From Paracoccaceae bacterium (GTDB taxonomy: Bacteria; Pseudomonadota; Alphaproteobacteria; Rhodobacterales; Rhodobacteraceae), in contig JAIXZW010000007.1 of NCBI GenBank assembly GCA_027489375.1, forward strand, positions 124,001 to 188,000: 64,000 nucleotides of DNA. The letters are read 5' to 3'. Position 1 is the first letter of the stretch. The number at the start of each line of letters is the position of its first letter. Positions 1 to 9,035 of the stretch are shown here, piece after piece. The notes beneath the pieces were generated by a model. The model ran no database searches. It had not been told where the DNA came from and saw only the letters and a list, made by a program, of their open reading frames with translations. The position numbers and the translations under genes were made by a program.

Positions 1-44
1 AAGTTCTCCAGCAGCAGGAAAACGAAATGCGTCGTCTTGGCCAT
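1..44 (-). CDS. Start of a probable GlxA-like AraC-family regulator (partial)
   Basis: Only the first 14 codons are inside the window (MAKTTHFVFLLLEN). This opening fits the N-terminus of GlxA-type regulators, in which a DJ-1/PfpI-like domain begins with a hydrophobic FVFLLL-type strand, followed by a C-terminal AraC helix-turn-helix. Such regulators commonly sit beside betaine or carnitine catabolic genes, which matches the adjacent ProVWX importer. With 14 residues the assignment is tentative; only the ATG at 42-44 and the open frame to the edge are certain. Confidence 0.35.
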   Translation of the reverse strand, partial: MAKTTHFVFLLLEN

Positions 45-73
45 GATCCGGGGGCTTCGGCTTTCGGAATGTG

Positions 74-98
74 AAAGGGGGGCAAAGCGCCCCCCTTT
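74..98 (-). terminator. Rho-independent terminator after proX
   Basis: A 10-bp perfect stem (74-83 with 89-98, AAAGGGGGGC pairing with GCCCCCCTTT) and a 5-nt loop lie 11 bases past the proX stop codon. The T-rich 3' arm follows the G/C stem on either strand. It separates the proVWX operon from the partial regulator gene downstream. Confidence 0.7.
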
Positions 99-108
99 CC
101 TGTCAGTG

Positions 109-1086
109 TCACTCGGCGCGGGCGGCGGCAAGCCAGCCGTCATATTCCGCCTGATGCGCGGCGATCCAGTCCGCCACGTGTTTGTCGATGGCTTCCGAGC
201 TGGACTCCCCGTCCGCCATCAGCTTGTTCTCGGCCGACACGTCGTTGATGTCGATCTTGACCGCATGCAGCAGCTTGGACGCCGCCGGATTGTCCGCAAG
301 GAACTTGTCCGAGGCGAGGATGTACATGTTGTCCACCGCAAAGCCGAGGTTCTTGCCGTTGAACTCGGTGTTCGCCTCGACCCCGTCGGGAAGCGAGGTG
401 TAGGGAACGTCCAGCCATTCCACATCCTTGCCGGGGACCAGCGCGCCCGAAACCCAATAGGGCGTCCAGGTGAAGTAAAGGATCGGCTGACCGTTCTGGA
501 AGCGCGAGATCGTGTCGGCCATCAGCGCGTTGTATTCGCCCTGGTTGTGGGTGACGGTGTCGCGCAGGCCGTATTCGTCCATGTGATGCTCGATGATCCG
601 CTCGCAGCCCCAGCCCGGAACGCAACCGGCCAGATCGGCCTTGCCGTCGCCATCGGCGTCGAATTTGGCGGCCGTGGCGGCATCCTTGAAATCGCCAAGG
701 TTCTTGACGCCCGCGTCATAGGATTTCTTGTCGACCAGATAGCCCTGCACCATGCCTTCGATGAAGGGGCCGACCTTTTCCAGCGCCTCGTCACCACCCG
801 ACTCGTCGAAGAAGGCCTTGTGCAGCAAATCCCAATGGGCGCTGTAGAAATCCGCGTCACCCGTGCCGACGGCAAGGTGCGCCGACTGGATTTCGACCTG
901 CTGCGGCTCGATCGTGTAGCCGAGGTCTTCCAGCGCCTTGTAGATCACGCGGGCCTGGAACTGCTCCTCGGCGATGTTGCTCGCCACCGGACGGACGGTC
1001 ACGCCCTCGCCCGGCTTCTCGTTGGCCAGAAGCGGGCTTGCCAGAAGCGACAGGCCAAGCGCCGTGGTAAAGGTAAGATGTTTCAT
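109..1086 (-). CDS. proX: Glycine betaine/proline betaine ABC transporter, substrate-binding protein ProX
   Basis: Encodes 325 aa. A Sec signal peptide (residues 1-20, MKHLTFTTALGLSLLASPLLA) precedes an OpuAC-type binding domain rich in aromatic residues (YSAHWD, FTWTPYWVSG) of the kind that form a box around a quaternary ammonium group. The start at 1086 is chosen because AGAGG precedes it at good spacing and the signal peptide begins there; the frame stays open further upstream without a sensible N-terminus. It is the last gene of proV-proW-proX. Next to hpbD and two MttB-like proteins it probably binds proline betaine or hydroxyproline betaine rather than serving only osmoprotection. Confidence 0.9.
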   Translation of the reverse strand: MKHLTFTTALGLSLLASPLLANEKPGEGVTVRPVASNIAEEQFQARVIYKALEDLGYTIEPQQVEIQSAHLAVGTGDADFYSAHWDLLHKAFFDESGGDEALEKVGPFIEGMVQGYLVDKKSYDAGVKNLGDFKDAATAAKFDADGDGKADLAGCVPGWGCERIIEHHMDEYGLRDTVTHNQGEYNALMADTISRFQNGQPILYFTWTPYWVSGALVPGKDVEWLDVPYTSLPDGVEANTEFNGKNLGFAVDNMYILASDKFLADNPAASKLLHAVKIDINDVSAENKLMADGESSSEAIDKHVADWIAAHQAEYDGWLAAARAE

Positions 1087-1126
1087 GGATACCTCTGTTT
1101 GCTGTGTTGGACTTCTTTGGTTCGGC

Positions 1127-2068
1127 TCAGTCAGGACGCCGGAACAGCTTTGCGACCACCCCGACGGGGCCGGTCTGCCACCACGGAAGGTGGCCACGGT
1201 CGCGGCCGGACCGGCCAAGACCCTGCGTTATGCGGTCAAGCACGATGGCAAGCATGACGATGCCAAGGCCGCCGATGATGGCCTTGCCGGCATCAAGCCG
1301 CCCCATCGCCCGCAGCACCTCGTTCCCCAGCCCCTTCACCGCGATCATCGACGCGATCACCACCATCGACAGCGACAGCATGATCGTCTGGTTCAGACCG
1401 GCCAGAATGGTCGGCGTGGCGAGCGGAAGCTCGACCTTGAAAAGGATCTGCCGCGGTGTCGCGCCAAAGGCCCGCGCGGCTTCGACCACACCCGCATTCA
1501 CCCCGCGGATCCCCAGCGAGGTCAGCCGCACCAGAGGCGGCAGGGCGAAGATGATCGTCACCAGCACGCCCGACACGTTGCCGATCCCCACCAGCATGAC
1601 GACCGGCACCAGATAGACAAAGGCGGGAATGGTCTGCATCGTGTCCAGCACGGGCCGGATGACAGACTCGAAACGGTCGCTCTTGCCCGCCAGAACGCCC
1701 AGAGGCAGCCCGATGATGGCGCAGGCGATGACCGATGCCACCACGATGGCCAGCGTGGTCATGGCAAGCCCCCAAGCCGCGGGCGACAGGAAGCCCAGCA
1801 CCAGCAGGCAGACCCCCACCAGAATGGCCACACGCCGCCCCGCTGCCTGCCACGCGATCAGCACGATCAGAGCCAGCATCACCATCGGGGGCACGGCCTG
1901 CAGCCCTTTCTCCACGCTGACGATGAACCCCTCCAGCGAGCGTTTGATCGGCTGGATCGCATCGCGGTGGGCAATGGCCCAGCCCTTGATGCCATCCGCC
2001 TTCTCGCTGAAATTGAGGTCAACCGAAGCAAAGGGGTTCAGCCAGTCGAAAGTCTTGGGCTCGGCCAT
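1127..2068 (-). CDS. proW: Betaine ABC transporter permease ProW
   Basis: Encodes 313 aa with a long hydrophilic N-terminal tail (about 60 residues) and then about six membrane spans, typical of ProW. The inner-membrane permease motif is visible as [20 protein letters not shown] (about residue 205), the EAA loop that docks with ProV. The ATG at 2068 overlaps the proV stop in an ATGA arrangement; a GTG one codon earlier is an alternative. It forms the channel of the ProVWX importer. Confidence 0.9.
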   Translation of the reverse strand: MAEPKTFDWLNPFASVDLNFSEKADGIKGWAIAHRDAIQPIKRSLEGFIVSVEKGLQAVPPMVMLALIVLIAWQAAGRRVAILVGVCLLVLGFLSPAAWGLAMTTLAIVVASVIACAIIGLPLGVLAGKSDRFESVIRPVLDTMQTIPAFVYLVPVVMLVGIGNVSGVLVTIIFALPPLVRLTSLGIRGVNAGVVEAARAFGATPRQILFKVELPLATPTILAGLNQTIMLSLSMVVIASMIAVKGLGNEVLRAMGRLDAGKAIIGGLGIVMLAIVLDRITQGLGRSGRDRGHLPWWQTGPVGVVAKLFRRPD

Positions 2069-3150
2069 CACGCAGCCTCCGTCGCAGAAGTGGATGCCTC
2101 GTCACGGCCCTGGATGCCGCGCAGCAGGGCGCGTTTGGTGACGACGCCGACTTCGGCCCCGTCGGCTTTGATCAGGATCGGGTGCTCCGTGCCCACGGCA
2201 AGATCGACCAGCCGGTTCAGCTTGTCGGTCGGCGCCGCCACCGGCCAGTCGGCCATCGGCTCGGACGGGTGTTCCTTGCGGTATTGCGCCACCGGCTGCA
2301 TGATCCGCGCCGCCGTCACAAGGTCGAGCTTCGAGATACCGGCCACGAAATCCGCCACGTAATCGTCGGCAGGCTCGGTCACGATCTGCTCCGGCGTGCC
2401 GATCTGCACCAGCACCCCGTCCTTCATGATGGCGATGCGGTCGCCGATGCGGATCGCCTCGTCCAGATCATGGGTGATGAAAACGGTCGTCTTGTGCAGC
2501 TCCGCCGACAGCTTCATGAAAGTCGTCTGCAACTGCTTGCGGATCAGCGGGTCGAGCGCCGAGAAAGGCTCGTCCATCAACAGGATCGTCGGGTCCGCCG
2601 CGATGGCGCGGGCCAGACCCACGCGCTGCTGCATCCCGCCCGAAAGCTCGTCGGGGTACTTCCTGTCCCACCCGGTCAGGTCCACCGCCTCGATCGCGTG
2701 ATCGGCGACCTTGCGGCGCACCTCGTCCGGCACGCCCCGCACTTCCAGCGAAAAGACCACGTTGTCGCGCACCGTCCGGTGCGGCATCAGCGCCATCGAC
2801 TGGAACACCATGCCGATACGTTCCGCCCGAAGCGCCCGCAGGTCACGCGCGTTCATCGCGTTGACGTTCTGCCCTTCGATGTAAACCGCCCCGGACGTCG
2901 GCTCGATCAAACGGTTGATATGCCGGATCAGCGTCGATTTGCCCGATCCCGACAGGCCCATGATGCAGAAGATCTCGCCACGGCCGACACTGAACGTGGC
3001 GTCCTGCACGCCCACCACGCAGTCGAACTTTTCACGGATGTCCTTCTTGGAAAGTCCATCCCTGCGCACGGCCTCCATCGCCTGACGCGACTTGTCCCCG
3101 AAGATCTTCCAGATCCCCTCGCAACGAATGACAGCTTCACGGTCGGTCAT
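2068..3150 (-). CDS. proV: Betaine ABC transporter ATPase ProV
   Basis: Encodes 360 aa. The ABC domain shows Walker [10 protein letters not shown] (about residue 75), the signature [14 protein letters not shown] and Walker [14 protein letters not shown], followed by FITHDLDEA. The roughly 100 residues after the ATPase domain, including [20 protein letters not shown], match the C-terminal CBS-type regulatory region of ProV/OpuAA proteins. It is the first gene of the minus-strand proVWX operon and is divergent from the GntR gene at 3282, which probably controls it. Confidence 0.93.
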   Translation of the reverse strand: MTDREAVIRCEGIWKIFGDKSRQAMEAVRRDGLSKKDIREKFDCVVGVQDATFSVGRGEIFCIMGLSGSGKSTLIRHINRLIEPTSGAVYIEGQNVNAMNARDLRALRAERIGMVFQSMALMPHRTVRDNVVFSLEVRGVPDEVRRKVADHAIEAVDLTGWDRKYPDELSGGMQQRVGLARAIAADPTILLMDEPFSALDPLIRKQLQTTFMKLSAELHKTTVFITHDLDEAIRIGDRIAIMKDGVLVQIGTPEQIVTEPADDYVADFVAGISKLDLVTAARIMQPVAQYRKEHPSEPMADWPVAAPTDKLNRLVDLAVGTEHPILIKADGAEVGVVTKRALLRGIQGRDEASTSATEAA

Positions 3151-3281
3151 ACGGATTCTCCCTCATGCAAGACTACAATCATAAAACTTTATAGTAGACA
3201 ATATGTATTTTAATCGCCTACACAGAAAGCACGCTACCTGATTCACACTGCAGACATGCGGATCAGGACAGGAGATCAGCC
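3151..3281. promoter_or_regulatory. Divergent proV / gntR promoter region with AT-rich core
   Basis: The 131-bp intergenic stretch contains an unusually AT-rich core (about 3173-3215) in otherwise GC-rich DNA. It includes an inverted ATAAA-ac-TTTAT element at about 3181-3192 and AGTAGACAATATGT just after it. Its position between divergently transcribed proV and a GntR/FCD regulator makes it the likely site of both promoters and of the GntR operator. A GGAGA ribosome-binding site precedes the GTG start at 3282. Confidence 0.5.
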
Positions 3282-3986
3282 GTGGAAACCGACAGCCGGA
3301 GCAAAAAGACGAACTGCGCCGAGGACTTGCGCCGCAAGATCCTTACGCAGACGTTCGAGCCGGGCAGCTATCTCGACGAAACCGAGCTTGCCGAAGCCTA
3401 CGGGATTTCCCGCCCCCCCCTGCGCGAGGTGCTGCGCCAGCTTTCCGGCGAAGGCTATGTGCTCCTGATCGAAAACCGCGGCGCGCAGGTCGCGCCCATG
3501 ACACACAAGACGCTGCGCAACTTTTTCGTCGCGGCCCCGATGATCTACGCCGGCGTGACGCGGCTTGCGGCGGAACATGCGACGCCTGCGCAGATCGAAA
3601 AGCTCAAACAGGTTCAATGGTCTTTCCGCGCCGCGATCAAGGGCGGCAATGCCGCCGACCGTGCGCTGGAAAACGAACGCTTCCATTCCGTCATCGGCGA
3701 AATGGCCGACAACGAATTCCTCACCCCCAGCCTGCGGCGGCTGCTGATCGACCATACCCGCATCGGCATGACCTTCTACAACCCCCGCCGCGTGCAGATG
3801 GCCGACACGCAGGCCGTAGCCGCCGACCAGCATGACCAGTTCATCGCCCTGATCGAAGCGGGCGATGCCGATGCCGCCGCCGACCTCGCCGTCGCGCATT
3901 GGGAGCTTTCGCGTGCCCAGATCGAAAGCTTCGTCACACCAGACAGCATGCAAATCCCGCTCGGTCGCGCACCGGGCGCCAGATAG
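3282..3986 (+). CDS. GntR-family (FCD domain) transcriptional regulator
   Basis: Encodes 234 aa from a GTG start preceded by AGGAGA. The N-terminal winged helix-turn-helix (about residues 10-75) contains YGISRPPLREVLRQLSGEGY, the GntR recognition helix region. The all-helical C-terminal FCD domain carries conserved His residues (FHSVIGEM and DQHDQF) that typically bind a metal and an organic acid. It lies between divergent proVWX and the deaminase-dehydrogenase-oxidase operon, so it probably represses both and is relieved by a betaine-pathway intermediate. The inducer is unknown. Confidence 0.85.
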   Translation: METDSRSKKTNCAEDLRRKILTQTFEPGSYLDETELAEAYGISRPPLREVLRQLSGEGYVLLIENRGAQVAPMTHKTLRNFFVAAPMIYAGVTRLAAEHATPAQIEKLKQVQWSFRAAIKGGNAADRALENERFHSVIGEMADNEFLTPSLRRLLIDHTRIGMTFYNPRRVQMADTQAVAADQHDQFIALIEAGDADAAADLAVAHWELSRAQIESFVTPDSMQIPLGRAPGAR

Positions 3987-4002
3987 GAAACAAAGGAGTC
4001 CC

Positions 4003-4905
4003 ATGAAGTTCGAGGGGATCTACACGCCCGTCATCACCCCCCACAGGGAAGACGGCAGCATCGACCGCGACGCCTTCGCCGCCCAGATCGACTGGCTTGT
4101 CGGCGCGGGCGTGCATGGCATCATCAACGGCGGCTCGACCGGCGAATACTACGCCCAGTCGATGGACGAACGCCGCGAGATGGCGTCGCTTGCCCGTGAC
4201 CTGACCAAGGGCCGCGTGCATCTGATGGTCGGGACCGTGGCGATCCGGCTGGAAGATTCGATCGACATGGCCGAACACGCGGCCAGGATCGGGGCGGACA
4301 GCATCCTCGTGGGCAGCCCGCCCTATTCGGTTCCGACCGAACGCGAGAACGCGCTGAACGCGCTGGCCATCGACCGCGCCGCCGACCTTCCGATCATGCT
4401 CTACAACTATCCCGGCCGCATGGGCATCAACATGGGCGAGGAATTCCTTGACCGCGTGGGTCGCAGCCGCAACTTCTGCGCGATCAAGGAAAGCTCGGGC
4501 GACATCAACCGCGTCCACCTGCTTGCCCGCGATTACCCGCATATCCAGATGTCCTGCGGCATGGACGATCAGGCGCTGGAATTCTTCGCATGGGGTGGCC
4601 GGTCGTGGGTCTGCGGCGGATCGAACTTCCTGCCCGCCGAACACATCGCGCTGTGGAAGGCCTGCGCCGTCGAAGGCAACTTCGACAAGGGCCGCCGCAT
4701 CATGTCGGCCATGATGCCGCTGATGCGCGTGCTGGAACAGGGCGGCAAGTTCATCCAGTGCATCAAATACGGCTGCGAGATGATGGGCCAGTATTCCGGC
4801 CCCCCGCGCCCCCCGCTGAAAGGTCTGAACAAGGACGACAAGCGGCAATTGGAACAGGTCGTGCGCGTGCTGAAGCGCACCGTTGCGGAAATCGAGGCGG
4901 AGTAA
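4003..4905 (+). CDS. Dihydrodipicolinate-synthase-family lyase, probable 1-pyrroline-4-hydroxy-2-carboxylate deaminase
   Basis: Encodes 300 aa, a typical DHDPS/NAL TIM barrel. Visible family residues are the Schiff-base lysine K162 (CAIKESSGD), the YNYPGR tyrosine pair at 134-136 and the GGSTGEYY motif at 43-50. AAGGAG precedes the ATG at 4003. Pathway context decides the call: with a D-amino-acid-type oxidase, an aldehyde dehydrogenase and HpbD, the expected role is deamination of pyrroline-4-hydroxy-2-carboxylate to 2-oxoglutarate semialdehyde (EC 3.5.4.22). A pyruvate-dependent aldolase role cannot be excluded from sequence alone. Confidence 0.72.
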   Translation: MKFEGIYTPVITPHREDGSIDRDAFAAQIDWLVGAGVHGIINGGSTGEYYAQSMDERREMASLARDLTKGRVHLMVGTVAIRLEDSIDMAEHAARIGADSILVGSPPYSVPTERENALNALAIDRAADLPIMLYNYPGRMGINMGEEFLDRVGRSRNFCAIKESSGDINRVHLLARDYPHIQMSCGMDDQALEFFAWGGRSWVCGGSNFLPAEHIALWKACAVEGNFDKGRRIMSAMMPLMRVLEQGGKFIQCIKYGCEMMGQYSGPPRPPLKGLNKDDKRQLEQVVRVLKRTVAEIEAE

Positions 4906-4909
4906 GGCG

Positions 4910-6409
4910 ATGAGCGATCTTTTGACCCACGAAGAATACAAAGCCATCGCCAAGGGCATCAGCTTTCCGACCGAAGCCTTCATCGACGGCCACTTCCGCC
5001 CCGCGCAATCGGGCAAGACCTTTGACACCCTCAACCCCGCCACGGGCGAGGTTCTGGCGCGTGTCGCGGCCTGCGATGCGGCGGATGTCGATTTCGCCGT
5101 GCAAAAGGCCCGCGATGCCTTCGAGGACGGCCGCTGGTCGCGCCTGCATCCGCGTGACCGCAAGGAAGCGCTGATCCGTCTTGCCAAGCTGGTCAAGCGC
5201 AACGCGCGCGAGCTTGCGGTGATGGAAAGCCTCGACAGCGGCAAGACCATCTATGACTGCGAACTGGTCGACGTGCCGGAAACGGTGAACTGCCTGACGT
5301 GGCATGCCGAGCTGATCGACAAGATCTACGATCAGGTCGCCCCCGCCTCCGACAACCACATCGCCATGATCGTCCGCGAACCCGTGGGTGTGGTGGGTCT
5401 GGTGCTGCCGTGGAACTTCCCGCTCTTGATGCTGGCGTGGAAGATCGGGCCTGCGCTGGCGTCGGGCTGTTCGATCATCGTCAAACCGGCGCTCGAAACC
5501 TCGCTCACCGCGCTGCGCGTGGCCGAACTTGCGATGGAGGCGGGCATCCCGGCGGGCGTGTTCAACGTCCTGCCCGGCGGCGGGGCCGAGGTGGGCGAAC
5601 CCATCGGGCGGCACATGGACATCGACGCGGTGTCCTTCACCGGATCGACAGCCACGGGCCGCCGCTTCCTGCGCTATGCCGCCGAGTCGAACATGAAGGA
5701 AGTCACGCTCGAAATGGGCGGCAAGAACCCCGCCGTGGTGCTGGACGATGCGGAAAATCTCGACCGCGTGGCCGCCCATATCGTCAACGGCGCCTTCTGG
5801 AACATGGGCGAGAATTGCTCGGCCGCCTCGCGCCTCATCGTGCAGAAGGGCGTGAAGGACGAGCTGATCGAGCGCATCAAGGCCCATGCCCGCGAATGGC
5901 CGATGGGCGACCCGCTCGACCCCGTCAACCGCGTCGGCGCGCTTGTCTCGAAAGCGCATTTCGACAAGGTGTCCTCCTACCTTGGCAAAGGGCCGAAGGT
6001 CATCCTTGGCGGCAAGGCCGAAGGCGGCTTCGTCGAACCCACCATCCTCGACATCACCGACCGCGATGCGAAACAGGTGCGCGAGGAAATCTTCGGACCC
6101 GTCCTGTCGGTCCTGACCGTGGACAGCTTCGACGAAGCCATCGCGCTGGCGAACGACACCGAATACGGCCTCGCCGCATCGATCTTCACCGCGAACGTCA
6201 AGCGCGCGATCCGTGGCGCCCGCGCCATCCGCGCCGGAACCGTGACGGTGAACAGCTTCGGCGAGGGCGATATCTCCACCCCCTTCGGCGGCTTCAAAGC
6301 CTCGGGCTTCGGGGGCCGCGACAACGGCATCCACGCGCATGACCAGTATACCCAGCTCAAGACCATCTGGGTCGATCTGGCCGATGACGAGGACGAGGCT
6401 GTCGCATGA
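4910..6409 (+). CDS. NAD(P)-dependent aldehyde dehydrogenase (PuuC-like), probable 2-oxoglutarate semialdehyde dehydrogenase
   Basis: Encodes 499 aa, full length for the family. It shows PWNFP (N169), the cofactor loop FTGSTATG, the general base E268 in LEMGGKNP and the catalytic cysteine C303 in MGENCSA. Overall similarity is to the PuuC / gamma-glutamyl-aminobutyraldehyde subgroup. It starts 5 bases after the deaminase gene and overlaps the oxidase by ATGA, so the three are one transcript. In the hydroxyproline route the last step oxidises 2-oxoglutarate semialdehyde to 2-oxoglutarate; that substrate is inferred from context because PuuC relatives accept several aldehydes. Confidence 0.8.
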   Translation: MSDLLTHEEYKAIAKGISFPTEAFIDGHFRPAQSGKTFDTLNPATGEVLARVAACDAADVDFAVQKARDAFEDGRWSRLHPRDRKEALIRLAKLVKRNARELAVMESLDSGKTIYDCELVDVPETVNCLTWHAELIDKIYDQVAPASDNHIAMIVREPVGVVGLVLPWNFPLLMLAWKIGPALASGCSIIVKPALETSLTALRVAELAMEAGIPAGVFNVLPGGGAEVGEPIGRHMDIDAVSFTGSTATGRRFLRYAAESNMKEVTLEMGGKNPAVVLDDAENLDRVAAHIVNGAFWNMGENCSAASRLIVQKGVKDELIERIKAHAREWPMGDPLDPVNRVGALVSKAHFDKVSSYLGKGPKVILGGKAEGGFVEPTILDITDRDAKQVREEIFGPVLSVLTVDSFDEAIALANDTEYGLAASIFTANVKRAIRGARAIRAGTVTVNSFGEGDISTPFGGFKASGFGGRDNGIHAHDQYTQLKTIWVDLADDEDEAVA

Positions 6410-7746
6410 CCACCTACAAGGCGCGGCGGACCCCTGTGCAAAAGGGGACCGCCGCCTGGTCCGCCATCCTGCCGGGGCAACCCGCGCCGGTTCCGCTGAA
6501 CGGCGATACCACCGCTGACGTTGCAATCGTCGGCGGCGGTTTCGCGGGGCTTTCGGCGGCGCGTCACCTGCGCCTTCTGGACCCGTCGCTGCGCGTCGTG
6601 GTGCTGGAAGCGGGTCGTCTGGCCGAAGGGGCATCGGGCCGCAACTCGGGCTTCATGATCGACCTGCCGCACGAACTCACCTCGGACGATTACGCAGGCC
6701 ACGGCGACGACCGCACCATGATCGCGCTGAACCGCAAGGCCATCGCCTTCGCCGGCGCGGCGGTAGAGGCCTATGGCATCGACCGCAACTTCTTCGACCC
6801 GGCGGGCAAGATCAACGGCGCGGCCTCCGAAACCGCCGATGCGCTGAACCGGTCCTACGGCCAGCACCTCGACGGATTGGGCGAGGCGAACGAACTCCTC
6901 GACGCCAAGGCGATGGCGGATGTGACAGGCAGCCGCCACTACCTTTCCGGCATCTACACCCCCGGCACCGTGATGCTGCAACCCGCCGGCTACATCCGCG
7001 GTCTGGGCGAAGGTTTGCGCCGCGACGGGGTTCGGGTCTGCGAACAGACCCCCGTGACCGCCATCACCCGCCAAGGCGCGGGCTGGCAGGTCGCAACCGC
7101 CACAGGCCGCGTCAGCGCGGGCCGCGTGATCCTTGCCAACAACGGACATCTCGAAAGCTTCGGCTTTGCCGCGAACCGGCTGATGCATGTGTTCCTCTAC
7201 GCGTCGATGACCGTCGACCTCGACGCCGCCACGCTCGCCAAACTCGGCGGGCAGCCGCGCTGGGGTGTGACCCCCTCCGATCCGATGGGCACCACCATGC
7301 GCCGCATCGACACGGGCCAAGGCGGCAACCGCATCATCACCCGCACCTGCGCCACCTTCGAACCCGGAATGGAACCGGCCGAGGCGACGCTGAAACGCAC
7401 CGCACGGGTCCACCGCGCAAAGTTCGCGGACCGCTTCCCCCACCTGCGCGGCGTGGCGATGGAATACAGTTGGGCGGGGCATCTGTGCCTGACCAAGAAC
7501 GCCGTCTCCTTCGCGCGCCCGCTGGACGAAGGGCTTTATGCCGCCGCCGTCTGCAACGGTCTGGGCACCACGCGCAGCACCCTGACGGGCATGGCAGCGG
7601 CAGAGCTCGCCCTGGGCAAAACCTCGGATGTCACGGCGCATTTCCTTGGCGAAACCCTGCCCGCGAAACTGCCCCCCGAACCCTTCTCCACCATCGGCGC
7701 GAATGCCTACCTGCGCTGGAAGGAATGGCGGGCGGGCAAGGAATAG
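6406..7746 (+). CDS. DAO-family FAD-dependent oxidoreductase (probable N-methyl- or cis-4-hydroxy-D-proline oxidase)
   Basis: Encodes 446 aa. The dinucleotide-binding motif VAIVGGGFAGLSAARHL lies at about residue 39, with the second FAD motif EGASGRNSGFM following, as in DadA/PuuB-like enzymes. The C-terminal part (EYSWAGHLCLTKNAV, NGLGTTRSTLTGMAAAEL) closes the FAD site. It overlaps the aldehyde dehydrogenase by ATGA. In this pathway it could oxidise either an N-methyl-hydroxyproline to its secondary amine or cis-4-hydroxy-D-proline to the pyrroline carboxylate; only one such enzyme is in the window, so another oxidase may lie elsewhere. Confidence 0.75.
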   Translation: MTTYKARRTPVQKGTAAWSAILPGQPAPVPLNGDTTADVAIVGGGFAGLSAARHLRLLDPSLRVVVLEAGRLAEGASGRNSGFMIDLPHELTSDDYAGHGDDRTMIALNRKAIAFAGAAVEAYGIDRNFFDPAGKINGAASETADALNRSYGQHLDGLGEANELLDAKAMADVTGSRHYLSGIYTPGTVMLQPAGYIRGLGEGLRRDGVRVCEQTPVTAITRQGAGWQVATATGRVSAGRVILANNGHLESFGFAANRLMHVFLYASMTVDLDAATLAKLGGQPRWGVTPSDPMGTTMRRIDTGQGGNRIITRTCATFEPGMEPAEATLKRTARVHRAKFADRFPHLRGVAMEYSWAGHLCLTKNAVSFARPLDEGLYAAAVCNGLGTTRSTLTGMAAAELALGKTSDVTAHFLGETLPAKLPPEPFSTIGANAYLRWKEWRAGKE

Positions 7747-7870
7747 TCGGCCCCCCGCCGCCCTGCCCCCCGCCGCCCTGTCTACCGCCCTGCCCGCCAG
7801 CGCCGCGCCGATGCCCCCCGCAGCCGCCGTCAGCGGCGCGATCTTCCCTGCAAACCGGACCTTGTGACGT

Positions 7871-8977
7871 TCATCCGAACGAAGCCACGGGCGCACCGAA
7901 CAGCCCCTCGTCAGGTTCGATCCCCAGTCCCGCCCCCTCCGGCAGCCGGATGTGACCGCCCACGATCTTCACACCGTTCCTTTCATCGTAATTCCCCGCG
8001 ATGTAGGGCTGGGCGAGCCATGCGCCCTCCATCAGCTTCGGGTTCACCGTCGCCCCGATATGGGTGCAGGCGGCGGCGATGATGTCCCCGCCCCAACTGT
8101 CGTCACAGGTATGCGGCAGGTTGCGGGCGGCGCAGATGTCGCGGAATGTCCGCATCGGTTGCAACCCCCCGATCCGCGTGACCTTCATTCCGAAACCGTC
8201 GACCAGCCCCGTCCCCACCGCCGAGATGACGGTGTTCAAATTGACGCTGTTCTCGTCCATATAGATCGCATGCCGCACGATCGGGCGGATCTTCTGCAAA
8301 TCCTCGACCGTATTGCAGGGCTGTTCCATGACAAAGGGAATGTCGGGGCATTCGCGGCTCAGCGTCAGCGCGTCCCGCGTGGTCAGGCTGCGGTTGCCGT
8401 CGACCGCCATTCGGATGCCACGGCCCCTGATCCGCTCCCAGACCTTGCGGACCGTCTCGACGTCGATCTCGACCGCACGCCCCCCCACCTTGATCTGCAG
8501 GCGCGGATAACCCTCGCCGGCCTTTTCGGCGGCCAGACGCGCCGTCTCGTCCGGCGTGTCGACGATGGTGGAATAATAGGACGGCACAAGGTCCGTCAGC
8601 GCCCCGCCCAGCAACGTGGCCACCGGCACGCCCAGCGACCGCGCCAAAAGGTCATGCGCTGCGATGTCGATGGCGGCCTTGGCATAGTTATGCCCCGTCA
8701 AAAGCGCATCCATCCGCCGGTGCAGGGGCAGGGGCGCGACCTCGGCCCCGATCAACCCCTCTCCCATCGCGGCAATGGCGGCCCGCGCCCCGCCCACATG
8801 CATCTCGGCATAGGTCGCGCCCACCGGACAGGTTTCGCCCCACCCGACGTGCCCGTTGTCCGCCACCAGCTTCACGATGGTCGTGGGCAGCGTCCAGACC
8901 TCGCTCATGGCAAGACGATAGGGGCCATTCTGCACCGGCAAAGCGTGGCCATAGACGTGGATTTCGCTGATCTTCAT
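7871..8977 (-). CDS. hpbD: 4-hydroxyproline betaine 2-epimerase (enolase superfamily)
   Basis: Encodes 368 aa, a member of the enolase superfamily (muconate-lactonizing subgroup). The two acid/base lysines are K163 (QIKVGG) and K265 (GMKVTRIGG), flanking metal ligands D193 (DGN), E218 (MEQP) and D241 (YMDEN). Y56 and W320 occupy the positions that contact the quaternary ammonium group in the characterised Pelagibaca enzyme. From memory, the N-terminus and the [18 protein letters not shown] stretch closely resemble that enzyme. It inverts C2 of trans-4-hydroxy-L-proline betaine (or L-proline betaine), the first catabolic step after import. It lies downstream of mttB-like gene 1 beyond a terminator, so read-through or its own promoter would drive it. 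Confidence 0.9.
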   Translation of the reverse strand: MKISEIHVYGHALPVQNGPYRLAMSEVWTLPTTIVKLVADNGHVGWGETCPVGATYAEMHVGGARAAIAAMGEGLIGAEVAPLPLHRRMDALLTGHNYAKAAIDIAAHDLLARSLGVPVATLLGGALTDLVPSYYSTIVDTPDETARLAAEKAGEGYPRLQIKVGGRAVEIDVETVRKVWERIRGRGIRMAVDGNRSLTTRDALTLSRECPDIPFVMEQPCNTVEDLQKIRPIVRHAIYMDENSVNLNTVISAVGTGLVDGFGMKVTRIGGLQPMRTFRDICAARNLPHTCDDSWGGDIIAAACTHIGATVNPKLMEGAWLAQPYIAGNYDERNGVKIVGGHIRLPEGAGLGIEPDEGLFGAPVASFG

Positions 8978-8992
8978 GCGCTTGCTTTCCGC

Positions 8993-9020
8993 AAAAAAAT
9001 ATGCCGCCCCGAAGGGCGGC
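8993..9020 (-). terminator. Intrinsic terminator after the first mttB-like gene
   Basis: On the minus strand, GCCGCCC (9014-9020 side) pairs with GGGCGGC (9003-9010 side) around a TTC loop and is followed by seven consecutive T (8993-8999). It sits 16-43 bases past the stop of the mttB-like gene and 16 bases before the hpbD start codon, so it should attenuate transcription entering hpbD. Confidence 0.85.
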
Positions 9021-9035
9021 CAGTCAGGGAGCGTC

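Noticed and set aside
4763-7896. Long minus-strand frames opposite the aldehyde dehydrogenase and FAD oxidase genes
   Set aside because: They mirror two well-supported genes, lack ribosome-binding sites and have no recognisable motifs.
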